Positions 31,442-44,440 of a stretch of 64,000 nt of DNA are shown here, piece by piece. Position 1 is the first letter of the stretch. The number at the start of each line of letters is the position of its first letter. The stretch covers positions 94,287,381 through 94,351,380 of the forward strand of contig JALJCS010000001.1 in the NCBI GenBank assembly GCA_023055355.1, read 5' to 3'. Source of the stretch: Agelaius tricolor (Eukaryota > Chordata > Aves > Passeriformes > Icteridae). Below the pieces are notes generated by a model, which was not told where the DNA came from, made no database searches, and worked only from the letters and a program-made list of their open reading frames with translations. A program made the translations under genes and the position numbers.

Positions 31442-34400
31442 CTGAGAGGTGGAAGCAGCAGCACAATAACAAGCAGGTTCAACTGATGTACCAGTGCTCC
31501 TGCCAAGCTTTTTGTTTTTAGCGTCGCAGGTTTCGTAACTGCAGAGATGCTAAGGCACATCACCTTCCCCCAGCTTCTGAGCCACAGCTTGGGTATTGAG
31601 GGGACAATGTGTGGAGGAAATGTCAGCATCCTCACTAATTCTGATGAGATCAAGCATTTGTAACACCTGCATGCTGCAGGCATCCACGCTGAGTCAAGCA
31701 AGAGTTCAACCCTTGCTCCAGGCATTTCAGTGGCTCAGCTGCAAGGTATATTAGCACCTGCTTAAAGTCACTGGCCATATTTCCTCATCTCCTGTAGATA
31801 CCTCTGACATTCACTTTTGGCATCTCTGGAATCTTTAACAGCAGCTAATTAAGCTTGCTGCTTGGACCAGGCAGTTCTTTTCTTACAAAAGGCAAAACCC
31901 CAACCAAGACTAAACTTCCTTCTGTCCCTCCCACTTAGTGAGAGAAGCCTGGACTGTGAATAGTCAATGCTTAAAACAGATCAAAATTGTGAGCTTCAGG
32001 GCAGCATATTTTGATGCTGAGAAGTGCCACACATGTTCTTTCCAGATCATGTCAGCTAACAGTAATGGGAATTGGCAAAGGTACTTAAAATTATCAACAC
32101 CTGGTAACACACTTGTACCCTCATGAATAAATACAAATGAAATGTACACATGATGATGTAATCAGAGACAAATTCTGTTGACCTAAGATTCACAACAGAT
32201 TATACTCCAGTGGAAATCAGTGGGAAAATAACTTTTATTACATTCTGCTTTTGCGCAGGGACAAGAACAAATTCTATCTTCCAGGCTGAACAACATTAAC
32301 TTATAAGTTATATCAAATACTGAAATCTCTAACATAAATATTAATAGGTGTGAAGGAAACTACTTGCTCCCACTGCAAACAGCATAAATTATGTATTCAT
32401 ATTAACTGAGGCTGTAAGACTTTTGGCATGTGAGAGAACTTACCGAAGTGTGTCTATGGCTTCTGGTGTATGGTAGAAATGAGGTGGACTGATGGTAACA
32501 GAGGTTCCTAACTTTTCAATGAGTAGATTGCAAACATTCTGCATTTTTCCAAAATCATTGAATATGATACAGACCTGGGAGTGAGCGAACAGACATCACA
32601 TGAGTAATATTTTCATTTTCCACTATGACTCAACACTTTTATTTAAATCAGTGTAAGGCCAGACATCTACGAGGTAACTAAACACACTAGTGCTATATAC
32701 AACTCCAACATTTATGAAGTTATAAGACTTCTATATAGCCCTAGAGACTAGCATTATGTTTGCAACAGAAAGAAGTTCTTAAATAGCTTAAAACTGAGGA
32801 TTAAGAAATCCCTTCCAGAGGAAATGCAGAATTCTTGGTACGCAGACAATCTGAAGAATGCATGTGCTCTGGTGCACATGACTAGATGCATCCTGGTTCG
32901 TCCCTTCTTAGATTGCTAGATGTTAATTATGCAGAAGCTCATACAAAATGATGTGGAAAACATTGTGCACAAAGGAAAAATATTTTAATTCCAAGCATTA
33001 GATTAAAGAAACCTCAGCTATGAGATTAAGCTAAGCCGAGCCAAGTTCAGCTTGCAGTGGGCTCCAAATCCTGTGTTGTCTGAACAGACTCACTGCAGTG
33101 CTGAGAGGGGAACTGGGCACTTCAGACTTCGATTAAAAACAATTTAAACACCCAACAGTCTCTGGCTGTAAGAAGCATTAAATGAAGATGCACTAGGAAT
33201 TGAGGTCCTTCCCAAATGCTATGAAGCAGCAATCACTATCAGCCGGGGATCCAGAGCCCAACAGTTTTCCTGGTGGAAAGTCCAGCCAGGGAGCAACTGG
33301 CCAGGCAGAAGCCAGCTCTTCTCTGTGGCAAAGCACAGCTGCCAGGGCTGAAGCAATGACACTGAGCTGATACAGCATTCAGGAACCAGAAATCCTGGAT
33401 CCCTAACTTTTTAAAAAAAAAATCCTAAAACCTCATCTTCACTTCCAGTACAGTGCTCCCACCATGAGTCAGGTTCACCTTCTCTCGTATCCTCAACTCC
33501 CTTCTTTTTGCATAGTAATACAGCTTCCACAGGAGTGGAAGAAAAAACCTGCAGCAAGGAAAATTCTACTGCCAACACGTGGGATGTACAGTTTCCCCCA
33601 TGGCTGCTGCAATCCATGCATCACTCTACCCCAGTGAAGGGATATGACACAGAAATCCCAGTTGCAGCACATCAGCAGCACTGCAGCAGCTTCCTGTGTG
33701 CATACCACAGATTTAACCTTGTGCACTATGAGATAATTCAAAGTGCTGAGTCTCTCAGTGAGGGAGGAGGGAGCTACTTCATATGCAGAAAAAGGTAAAA
33801 AGTAATTAATGCTCCCATATTGTTACCCTTGACAGCCTTTTGGTGTAGTACCTGAACCTTATCCTGGCTTGGATCCTTGCACTGGTTCAGTGGCTCTGAA
33901 AGGTGCAGTGTCAATTGAACAGAGACTGAAGATGAGGCTACACCTACAATTTTTTCTTCAGTGGGAGTTCTTTCCATACATATAAAAAGCACACATCCCC
34001 CTGTGATGTTTTGCCAGGAAACTGTCATAGCTGTATTTTGTAGAAAGTCTCACTATGAGGACTGTCATAGTGTTTTCCAGATTGCCATCAGCATTTACAA
34101 GATTTGCTCCTTCTAGGGATGAAACAAAAAAAAAAATGATGAAACAGAACTACGGGTCTTAAGCAGGAGATAAATTGCTCAGACTGGGGCACTTCTGGGC
34201 ACTTAGGAACTTTACTGTTAAAAAAATGCACTTGATCAGGTACCCTCAGAAGCAGAAAACAACTGAGCAATAGCTGATTTTGCTGTTTCCCCCTCCTAAA
34301 AAAAAAATCAAAATTTTCATTTAGAGCTACATCCAATACATTCCACTTACAATTACAGAGAATACTTCAACATTAAAATGCAAATGAATGTTTTAACTTT

Positions 34401-37400
34401 GTCAGTTATTAAGGTTAAAAAGTGTGAAAAAGTAGCATGAAGCTATGCAAAACTATTAGAGACATTCCCAGGTTTGGAAAAGGCTGCAAATGGCAAGAAG
34501 TTATGGTTTATAAGGAGGCAAGCAAATCAAGAAATGCACAAAACCAACATCATCTTCCTCCCATGAGCATGGCATGAAATAAATGAACTATTATGATAAA
34601 GATATTATAAAGCTTTGTGATCTTATACACAACTTCATTCTTCTGCATATTTTCCTTTGTTATAGCATGAATTAAAATTATCTCCTTACAGTTGAAAGAA
34701 TATCTTGAGTTCTTCATTATACTTTTAAATAGCTACACGCCTGGGAATTTTTCAGTCATCTAAAAACTCTTTACAGGAGACAAATGATGAAGAGTTTACA
34801 GAATCAAGTAAAACAGGATGTCCAAGACTTTACATATAACACAAATATAATGGCAAACTCTAACAGAGAAGTGAGTGGAAGTGAGTTTTAAATTCATTCA
34901 TATTGCTAAAGTAGGCAAACAGGCTTGTCAATGGACCCTCACTGGTTTATGAAGCTGCACTAATGAAACAAGGATATTCATAAAGGAAGAAGCGAGACTG
35001 ATCTCTGCATTAAGAGTGGCCACACTGCTACCTCAGCATGCAGGGCAGCCAAAACAGCAGCACTGGGCATGGATTCTTCCAGTTCCAACCCCCGGGGTCC
35101 CAGGCAACCACACAACTTTGCAACAGCAATTACAGCTGGTCCAAGCTGCTTACAAATCAACACTAAATCTAAGCAATTAGCCTCTCACATATAATCCTTG
35201 CTGTATAAAGACTAATAGCAGAAGACAGATAATTGGTTAAGTTACCACTTTAAGACTGAAGTTGTAAGCCTAAGCTTGTCTGTAGCCTAAACAATAATTC
35301 AAATAATAATTAATAATGGGGAGTTTATTAATTTTTAAGTACAGGTCATCTAAAAAACATGGTGATTTAAGCTCTCAAGGTAGTATGTGTCTCCACAACG
35401 AAGCTGAAGTCATTCAGAACATGAATGCACACCATTTAAGTATATTAAGGCTCATTTTAAAATCCAACTTTTGTTCTCCAAATTCTCAATCATTTCTGTA
35501 TTTATTGGTGTTATTTAGATAAGAATATGCCTTAAAGCAAGCAAACTAAGGAGGCTGAACTTGTTTAAGAGGACTCTAAACCACAGCTCTATAAACCAGC
35601 TATCATTTTATTGCAGGCCTCCAGGTTTACTTTGTAAGGATCTCTAAACTTGCTGGGTAGTAATTAAAGTTTTATGGTCTAAAAAATACATTAGCTGAAC
35701 ACACATAATTTCCCTCAGTGAATGTTTCAAGCACAGCATTTATTTCCTACTATGGCATGAATGTGCAAATATGTACTTCCCTTAGCAGATACTGAAGTAA
35801 ATGGGATTGTTCCCACAATATCTGCATTTCACAGAGCACTTTTTACCTACAAAATTCTGAGCCAATTACCCAGGAAACAATTACCTTTACTTTACTTAGA
35901 GCAAGCTGATGGCAGAGTTGTACAGAACAGACCAAAATCCAGGTGCTCTGCAACTGTGGCCTAAGCAGATCTTGCATTTGCTCCCAGTTCAAGGAGCTAA
36001 AATAATGAAAGAAAAAAAAGAAAGCTGAGCTGGGGAAAAAAAAGGTTATTAACTGGGGCAGCTCTCTGAACTCACCAATTCCTTGAAAGAAGCGGAGGGC
36101 AGGAAGGGCTATAGGTGAAGGAAAGTTCAGAATTGTTGGTTTGCTCACACTGCCCCAGAACCAAATATGACAGTCTGTAGCATCAGTTAACATTTAAAAA
36201 GCACACATTCATCTGAGAAGAAAACAAGTTCAGCACACAACAGAAGACTGCAGCTGCACTCTGCTATAAACTGCAGTCCTTAAATAGTTTTTTTGGACTA
36301 TGCTGCCGTTATGTTCCTTGGTCTGAGTAAAGATAGTCTGCAAATTTTTATAGGTCCTTGACACACTTACTTTTTAATTTTATTTTTATTTTTGGTTAGG
36401 TTGAATACATACCTCTGCTTCCATTTGGTAAGTATTTTCTACTCTACTAAAATCTTCTGTTACAGTCATATTTTCTTCCTAAAACAAAGTAGAGGAATAT
36501 AACCTTAAAAGACAGAAATTAAGCATCTGCTGTATTTACATGGTGTCCTATAAAAGCTGAACTGTTTTGGTATATTACTCATGACTTTGAAACAAAAATT
36601 TTGAATTTTCCATGCAAATATCTTCAGTTAAAAACTAGCTGGATGTTAAAGATTTCTTGAATTATTCTAAGTCAACTATACAGTAGCTCTATAATGTGAT
36701 TTTGCTGCTATTCCCTTGAAGAGAACAATTAGGTCATAAAAGTAGCTGCTAGGTAGAAGCTGTGTGTACTAGTGTGTAACTGTAAATTCACCTGGTACAA
36801 GAAATCTAGAAGCTTCAATTGCTTTTAGAAAGTTAGTATGTGAGAAGTGCTTTTCAGGCCCCTATTTTAAGATATTTTAGCAGCAGCAGCAGCAGCAGCA
36901 GCTTGTAGCAAGGTCATATGAACAAAGATTGAACAGCTATTATTCTGGCATAATGGTAACCCTTAAAAAAGGCTGTTCCACCAGTGATGCCTCGGCATCA
37001 ACAGCAGCTACATTGGTCAACATAATGGCTGCACAGAGTACTAGCAAATCCTGTAGGACACATAAATAAGGTACTGAACTCAGGAAGATACAGAATAACT
37101 GCAGTTACATGTGAATATTTGACCAGCTTGCTACTGGTCTAACAGCCACATATCTTTCACCCACTTTGCTCTGCAGTAAACAGTTTGAACAAACAATTTA
37201 TTGTGAAATTACTCTACCATAGCAAAAAAAGCACAAGCACAGCTTACAGTTTAATTGCAGCTTTGCATGTAACACCTATGAAGTGTAGTAAAACAAATAC
37301 CCAGCCTTCCAGTTACTCAAGAAGTTTTATTTACTAGATTTATTTGCATAGGAAATATTTTCTTCAATGTTGACATTCACGATGCTTTGTGTCAGAGTAT

Positions 37401-40400
37401 TTCCTACAGATGCTCAAGTCTTCAAGCTTACCATGTAGCATGCATGCATGCATAAGTTTATGCAAATGATATTAACTACGAGAAGCATTTTCCTTTAAAA
37501 ATATTATATGGTTTTATTACCATTGAATAAAAGTCTACAAAAAACTGAAATTTCAAAATTTGTATCATGATTGATTGGTAGTGCTCAAATTTAAGCACAA
37601 CAGTCCTATTTTTAGATATTTTCAGAAAGTCTCTTCTAGTAAGGGCAAGGATTAGCAAGGGCCAGTAGTCCATAAAAGCTGTATTTTTTCTTTTATGTAG
37701 CTAGCTGGGGCTTGCTAGAGTGATCAAGACAGTCTAGCACCAACAGCTCATTTAATTTACAGGATGGGGTAAATCTTACTATTTATGTTAGAATTCAATT
37801 ACAATTGCCAAGAAACATTTTTCCCCAGAGGTTTCACATATCTTATAGAAATTACCACACAGAAAAAACAAACTACTACAACTCGTATCTTACAGAAATA
37901 GCTGTGCTGTAACACAACTATTAACTGTAAACATAGAAAAAATGCATTTGTTTTCCCCTGTTCCCTCTCCTTAATCCTTTTTAAAAACAGGTTCTCTTTC
38001 CTGCTGAGCAGATCCAAGCCTTGGAATTTGGCTGTGCCCTCCCAAGGTTCCTGTGTATTTAAGGACACTGCCATCCCGTGGTATCAAGTGCTATGGCAAG
38101 ATCAATATTATGGAGTGAAAGATCATTTTGCACTACGTATTACAAAATTTCCTTCACAGCTAATTTTAATCCCACCAAATGTGACAGTAGCTGTATATGC
38201 TACTGAAGATAAATGGATGAAATAATTGCTGAAGTCATAACAAGGTGGCCTTCTGTGATACATTTTCTGTTAGATACTTCGCTTCTGTTTGTGACTGTGT
38301 TCACACAAAGATATGGAAAAGACAGGTAGGAGACAACAGTATTTTAAACTGGAATCAAGACTGAGACTACTTCAAAAGCAAAAATTTTTATTCCCTACTG
38401 TTTATGTCTACTGAATAGTAGACTGAATATTTTGGCTGAGGAAATACCCATTTGATTGCAATAGCCCCAGAAGAAATACTTTTCACTGTGACTTAGGGAA
38501 AGCTGCACTTCAGGTATTCTGGACATCTGGAATAACTTTCTATATTTTCTAAATCTGTGGGCCAAGAATCACAAAAAAGAATTAAACCAATATAAACAAT
38601 CAGGTTGTGATTTCTGCTTATAAAGCCATTTTTTTTATGTGGCATCACATCACTGCTTCAGGCACTCTAAAATAAACAAAAATGAAAAAGATAGTCGATA
38701 TCCCATTGAGCATATCAAGTCTAGAAATTGCTTTGCTTTATATTTTCACTCTTTTCAACTGAACACAACTTTTTATAGTCCTTCCTCCAATCTGCTACTT
38801 CTGAACAATGTCTTAGTCACAGGACCATTGTGTCCACCCTCATGACACTGGCTGGCTATAGGAATGACTGCTCTTTTCCCCAGAAGAGAACAGGAAAAAA
38901 AATGAATGGGTAAGTTAGCAAAAGCATACTTCAAGGAGACAAGTATGCAACAATACACTAAGAGAACAGCCCATCTGCACATAAAATTATGTTCTGCTCC
39001 AGGCTAACAACTTAACGAAACTATGACACCTTTTTATGACACACAAGCCAAGCTTCTGTTTGCTTTCCCTGAGCAAGGGAAAGCATTTATAGTTTGGAAT
39101 GTATGCTAATGCATGTTGGGTAATGTATGCAGATATGTGTAACTGTAAATAAATATCTGGTGACACTTGAAAGTGTTTCTTAAAATCTACTTGTACATTT
39201 GAACTGATATATCCAGTATAACTTTCCATTATCAAAAAGAAAGATATCTGAACAATCAAAAGAGTTAGCTTCTTCCATGTGATCACAGCATTGTTGCTCT
39301 TGGCACGATGGAAATGGTTAATGAGAGCCTTGATGTACGCTCCTGTCTCCTGACACTCATCCACAGTGTCTCCAGAGAGTTAAGGATGGTGAGCACCTTC
39401 TGGGATTGGGTAGCTGTGCTCCAGCCTCTCATCCCCACACTTTGTCTGGTCTATTTGGCATGAGATGACAGAATGACAACCAAAACCCTATGGTGAAAAA
39501 GTTTCTGCTGCTTAAAGAAGAAATAATGGAGGTATATGTAACAGTTATTACAAGAAAGACAAAAAGCAGATTCGTACTCAGCAAATGCAGGGTACTCTGG
39601 AGATATTTTTTTAAATATGTAGTAATATAAAAAAGGAGATGCCTTACACAGGTTTTTACCTTCAGTCGGGGATATATTATCATTGGAAGATTTTGCAACT
39701 AAGTCAGCAAACTTTAAAACCTTTTTTAACTGACTGTATGGATGTGCATCCATAACTGTGACTCCTGAATAAGTTTTGAAATATGAAGAATATTGCACAT
39801 AAATCCAAGGGAGGTATACCAGTTCAGACAATCTCTAACCCAGAGCTTACCAGATATGTTTTGCTAGATGGTTTGTTTTGTTCTACAACACTCTGACAGG
39901 TACAACAAATATTATCACTGTTATTTTAAACATGGTGCCAATGCCAACAGTTAGATATAGCCATTAAAGAAAACAAGTGTCATCTCCACACCACTCCCCA
40001 AATAAATCATAGCTGGCAAATATAAAATCTGTTTGCTTCTAGAGAAAGAGAAGAAAATGTTACTTTTGAGCAGCTGGGCTGATTAAGGGAGATTGCTTTG
40101 AAGGCTGCAGGGAAAGTAAAATCAATGGGGAAACCACATTCTGTGCTCTGAAGTGCTGCATATACTTACAGCACTCTATAAATAAATGCCACTATGTGCA
40201 TCTATTTCTGATTAAAATCCTGTGTAAATGTATATGGAAATCAGGTGCTGCCCCCAGGCCTCCTGAGAAGCTGCTAATGCAAGCTCCTGCTGCTGCAAAG
40301 GTTATGCACTTCCCATCTCACAGACTTCCTACTATAGCAACAATAAGGGTTAAGAAAATTGTTCTGTGGATTAATTAAAATAAATATATAGCATAGTTAG

Positions 40401-43276
40401 ATGATTTCTAAAGAGGCCTTAGATAAGCTCGCAACAACTAGAACCATATGGAGACTGTGAAGAGACATTAATTTTACAGTTGTCTAGAATGGTATTAGCT
40501 GCAAGTGAAGTTAGCAAACGCAGTTAAGAACAAATTGCCAGCAGTGAGAGTTGTTAGTGGAAAAGCTGCAAGGCAAATAAAAGCTCCAGCAGCAGAGTGA
40601 TTTAAAACTGGATGAAACAAAGCACTAAAAATTATACCGTGGGGAACTACTCTGAAAAAAAATAACTTCATGTTGTTTTTCTCAGAGTTCCCTAGAGCTA
40701 ACACTTTGCTAACACTGAGAAACCCACAACTCAAGCAGCATTTCACAGTCTCTCAACTAAGTGGAAAGAACATTTCCATTCTCCAACACACAGCATCTTC
40801 AAAAGAGAAAAAGATTACTGTGAAATTATTGTAACTATAATAAGACACCGAATACTCTCACATTGTAAAAACAGCCCACTCTCTACCCTGCTTGTCTGCT
40901 CACATTACTTTTCTGAACCTGACTGTTACAAAACCAAATAAAGTCATTTGTTTGTCCAAGTCATACTTCAGTTTGCAATCCTTTTTTCTATCCTGGAGTG
41001 GTGCACACAGCCCCTCTAAAGCACACTCACCTCTTTAACACCCTGCCTACTCTTGTTGTGTGCCAGTCACTCATGCTGGATGCTCCCTGCTGTCCCAATT
41101 CAATCAGTATCAAGTCAAAACTGGAAGTCAGTTGTTCAGATTCACGGTAGGGTAAATATCTGCAACTATCTTTTCCAATATAGCCATGCTCTGAAGAACT
41201 ATTTAATAACAGTCAGGATAAAAATGTCCCATAATCTGATAGCTCACCATGGTGGTGGGTACAAAGATTAACATTTTCTCTACTAATAGGAATGAATGCA
41301 TGCTGAATTGCTTTGTCTTCTCCCAGTCCTCTTAAAATCCACCACTTTAAACTCCTGTTAACTCACTTAAAACACACTGAAGGCATTTAACCTGTAATCC
41401 CTTACAAAAATACACCAGTTTTGGCTGAACGATTCATCCTGATGTCAATGGAACCCATGACAAATGCTGCCTGTGACAAACATGCACCCAGCCATGATCA
41501 ATACTTAGCCTAAAGCAGCCTCCATGTCTCTTTGTCACCTAGTCCCAGAGCTGCAATATGAGCTTTTTCAGGGGCTAAGTGGTCTTCTTTACTGCCTTCT
41601 TTATTCCTGAACAATTTGTAAAGATGCTACAGCGACAGCATAACAGTTCAAAATAAGCCCCATGGAATCCTATTTTGTTTGGGAAATGAAAAGCTGGTGC
41701 CAGTACTTATCTTCAAATGCATGCAGCATCTGAAATGTGGACATGCAATTTCACTGTGGCACATCACTGTTTAGGCTGAGTAACTGACTCTCCTACTTTG
41801 CATTTACTAACTCTGACTTGCACTGTACCATCATGCAGTATCAGGAAACTCTTCTGCAATTCCTTTTTACTCCATTGAATAATCTGGTGTTCATAGCAAA
41901 CCTGATCATTTCCCTTTCCCCCCAGCTTAGCTGTGAATACACTCAAAAGGCACAAACCTCCTAGGGAACTTCAATAAGAAGTAACTTTTGAAAACAACTG
42001 CATATTCCATAAAAGATAAGGGGTTTTTTTTTTCCTGTTTTTAAGAGCCCTATGTGTGGAACACTGTCCAAAACTCTTCTGTGAAATCCAAAAACATCAT
42101 CAGCACAATTGTTAGGACAACATCACTCTTATGGAGCATTTACTGTTTGGACAGAGCTTTAAAGGTAAGTCTATGCTTTTTTCATTGTTGCAAAATTGCT
42201 TTCAGAGGCCAAAATACTCATTGTGGTAAAAAACTTTCTGGGTCCACAAGGGGCTTCTGTCACTTCAGCTATCTTGATCATATCCCAAGTTTTTCAAAAC
42301 CTCTCTACTTAAGTAGAACAAGAAAGAGAGAGAGGAAAGAGCTCTGTATGTACTTGCTGCTAAGCTCTGGTCATCACAGTTACTCTGACACACACAGGTA
42401 CAGTTTATGCAGCTGTGTACAACTTTATCAGTTTCATTCGCCTGCATGGACGAATGCTGTATTACACCAAGAAATCACAGAATTAGGTTGGAAAAGGCCT
42501 CTGGTGTCATAGCGTGCACCATTAGACTGAACACCACCATGTCAACTAGACCATGGCACTGAGACCCACGTCCAGCCTTTCCTAAAATGCCTCCAGGGAC
42601 GGCGATTCCACCACCGTGGGACTCGAAGCAAGACGGCTTTCACACGCTTAACAAGCAACCTGTTGGAAAGCCCGGGTAGGGACATTCCACCTTTTCCGCT
42701 GGGGCTGGCATGGCTGCAGCCCTCCAAAGACAGGCAGGCTTTCCCAGCGGTTCCCGAGGCTCCGAGAGCTCCAAACCCGTCACTCCCCTGCTCCCCGCCG
42801 GCACCAAGGCCCTCCGCGGCCGCTTCTCCTCAGGGCCGCTCCGGCGGGACGGCACCGCACCCCGCCGGCTGCGAGCGGGACCGGGAACGGGACCGGGAAC
42901 GGGACCGGGAGCCGCCCCGGGAACCGGGAACTGCCCCGCCTGCTGCCCTCCCCGCCTTCCCCCTGGGGACGCCCCGGCGCCTCAGCGGGTCCCGGGCGGC
43001 GGAGCTCACCGGGATGCCGTGCAGGCGGGCGGTGTGCGCGATGTACTGCAGCCGGCGGGACACGCTGCTCCGCGCCGCCACGGCCGCCTCCTTGCGGCTG
43101 CCGAGCCGCAGCGACACCCGCGCCCGGTCCGGGCGGGCGCTCAGCTCCGCGCTGCCGTTCACATGCACCTCCCGCCCGGGCAGTGCCGCAGCCTCCACGC
43201 GTCCCTCCGGGGCCGGGGACGGGGCCAGGTCGAGCTCGGCGAAGACACGAGAGGGGGGCGGCGCGGGCGGCGCCAT
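31171..43276 (-). CDS. IRAK1BP1: IRAK1BP1 (SIMPL-domain protein), complete, four exons
   Basis: IRAK1BP1 (SIMPL) binds IRAK1 and takes part in TNF/IL-1 signalling to NF-kB p65; it is built around a SIMPL (DUF541) domain. Minus-strand exons are 43276-43010, 36478-36413, 32574-32444 and 31441-31171, totalling 735 bp (244 residues; the human protein is about 260). The start MAPPAPPPSRVFAELDL lies in a CpG island with G at -3 and +4. Diagnostic stretches are EVHVNGSAELSARPDRARV, MTVTEDFSRVENTYQMEAE, SVTISPPHFYHTPEA, RRKAQEVCQLFGQALGKPLL and IKEEETKEWGG; the end is VFAVFEIKGKENRRSKLP. Splice phases fit throughout. An in-frame GTG upstream at 43327 is not needed as a start. The gene is tail-to-tail with the YccV-domain gene and linked to PHIP as in mammals. 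Confidence 0.95.
32444..32574 (-). CDS. IRAK1BP1: IRAK1BP1 exon 3
   Basis: The exon encodes VCIIFNDFGKMQNVCNLLIE then KLGTSVTISPPHFYHTPEAI and DTL, ending in phase 2 at GTAAGT. The central part of the SIMPL domain lies here. Confidence 0.93.
32575..36412. other. IRAK1BP1 intron 2
   Basis: Intron sequence with no gene or recognised repeat. Several short open frames (for example 33508-33798) have no homology I can see. Intron 3 (31442-32443) is also empty. Confidence 0.55.
36413..36478 (-). CDS. IRAK1BP1: IRAK1BP1 exon 2
   Basis: This 66-bp exon encodes EENMTVTEDFSRVENTYQME then AE. The acceptor is GTTTTAG and the donor GTATGT. It is phase 0 at both ends. Confidence 0.93.
36479..42470. other. 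IRAK1BP1 intron 1 (main part)
   Basis: AT-rich intron sequence holding the (CAG)7 tract and short low-complexity stretches. No further exon or transposon is recognised. Confidence 0.6.
36881..36901. repeat. (CAG)7 trinucleotide repeat in IRAK1BP1 intron 1
   Basis: Seven perfect CAG units on the plus strand (CTG on the gene's sense strand) lie 403 bp upstream of exon 2 in sense orientation. It is non-coding. Confidence 0.95.
42471..42662 (-). mobile_element. CR1 LINE 3' fragment in IRAK1BP1 intron 1
   Basis: The fragment begins AATCACAGAATTAGGTTGGA, the reverse complement of a CR1 3' end, and continues into CCTTTCCTAAAATGCCTCCA. The element lies on the minus strand and ends where the CpG island flank starts. 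Confidence 0.85.
42877..42912. repeat. 12-bp tandem repeat, three copies
   Basis: GGGACCGGGAAC occurs three times in tandem (the last with one change), in intron 1 of IRAK1BP1 about 100 bp after the exon 1 donor. Confidence 0.9.
43010..43276 (-). CDS. IRAK1BP1: IRAK1BP1 exon 1
   Basis: Very GC-rich exon of 89 codons from ATG at 43276 to the donor CCG|GTGAGC. It encodes a Pro/Ala-rich start and the first strand of the SIMPL domain, then SRKEAAVAARSSVSRRLQYI. Long open frames on the opposite strand are composition effects. Confidence 0.93.
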
Positions 43277-43426
43277 GGCCGTGGCTATGGCGGCCCTCAC
43301 GGCACCATGGCAACCCTGGGGCGCCACGTCACAGCGCCCGCCCGCTCCCGACCGCCGCCGCGCGGGCCCGGAGCCCCCGCTCCCGCCGGGACCGGCGTCC
43401 TCACGGCGGCGTTAAGGGAGGAAAAG

Positions 43427-43680
43427 ACGTCTGGGATCATCGAGTGCAACCTATGGCCGACACCACCATGCCAGTTAAACCGTGGCACTGAATAGCACGT
43501 CCAGTCTTTCCTAAAACACCTCCCGGGTGACTTCCCCCATCTCCCCGGACACTCCCTTCTGATTTATAATCACCCTTTCTGTGAAGAAGTTCCTCCTAAT
43601 GTCCAACCTAAACCTCCCTGGTGCAGTTTAAGACTCTATCCTCCTGTCCTGTCACTGGTTGTCTGGGAAGTCCCTCCGCC
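43427..43680 (-). mobile_element. CR1 LINE fragment upstream of IRAK1BP1
   Basis: The sequence reads GGGATCATCGAGTGCAACCT and later GTGAAGAAGTTCCTCCTAAT and GTCCTGTCACTGGTTG, all typical of reverse-complemented CR1 3' sequence. It overlaps the same CR1 region as the copy at 42471-42662, so the two are separate copies. It begins about 150 bp upstream of the IRAK1BP1 start codon. Confidence 0.85.
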
Positions 43681-43939
43681 GCTCGCCGAGGGGACGCTGC
43701 CATGGCAGTGTCCCAGGGTGGTTCCCGGCCATGAAGGTGACTGAGCACACGACAGGAGGACAAGGTTCGCGCCCTGGCCCAAAGTGGGTCAGCCACAGCA
43801 GGTTGCCCGTGTCCTGTTGAATTTTTAATATTTCAAAACATGGAGACTCCAGGACCTGAGCAACCCAAGTCAGTGTTTGACCGTACTCGGAGTAAAAAAT
43901 ACAGGGTTTTTATGTTCACCTGGAATGTTGTGTGTTTTA

Positions 43940-44440
43940 ATCTCTGTACACTGTGTCGTGTCACAGGGCAACACTGAAGGCAGACTGGCTTCCATGTCTT
44001 CCATCCATCAGGCATCTAAATATAGACTGATAAGATCTCTCTGATCTTTTTCTAGGCTGTAGTTCCAGCTCTGTGAGCCCTTCCTCATAAGAGATGCTCC
44101 TTCATCATGTTCACAGCCTTTTGTTGCACTTCCTTCAGTATGTCCATATCTTCCTGGTGTTGGGGAATCCAGGAAAAACTCCAGGTGTGCCCCTCACCAG
44201 GGCTGAGCAAAGGGGAAGGATCCCCTCCCTTGACCTGCTGGAAATGCTGCCCCTAATCCAGCCCAGGATGCAGCTGGCCTGCTTTGCCATGGGGTCCGTG
44301 ATCCACCTGTTCTCCTTTTATGCTTTCCAGCCAGTGAAGCCCTGGTGCACAGCACTGTTCCACCCCAGATGCAGGTTTTGGTGTTTTCCCTTGCTGAACT
44401 TCATGACATGTTTCTTGGCCCAGGTCTTTAGCTGGTCAGA
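43940..44440 (-). mobile_element. CR1 LINE fragment, more 5' part
   Basis: Phrases such as CCTTCCTCATAAGAGATGCT, TCACCAGGGCTGAGCAAAGG and CCCTTGACCTGCTGG are reverse-complemented CR1 ORF2 sequence, lying 5' of the region in the preceding fragment. It may belong to the same element, with about 260 bp of unclear sequence between them. Confidence 0.8.

Larger units (their letters stand above)
42780..43430. promoter_or_regulatory. CpG island at the IRAK1BP1 promoter
   Basis: Dense CpG sequence surrounds exon 1 and stops abruptly at CR1 fragments on both sides. No TATA box is seen upstream of the ATG. Confidence 0.7.

Noticed and set aside
31171..31725. 184-codon open frame as a whole exon of IRAK1BP1
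   Set aside because: Homology starts at RRQVCV (31441), where an acceptor is present. The upstream part is intron.
42663..43495. Two long plus-strand open frames (250 and 261 codons)
   Set aside because: They lie opposite IRAK1BP1 exon 1 in a CpG island, resemble no family and run through CR1 sequence. They reflect base composition.
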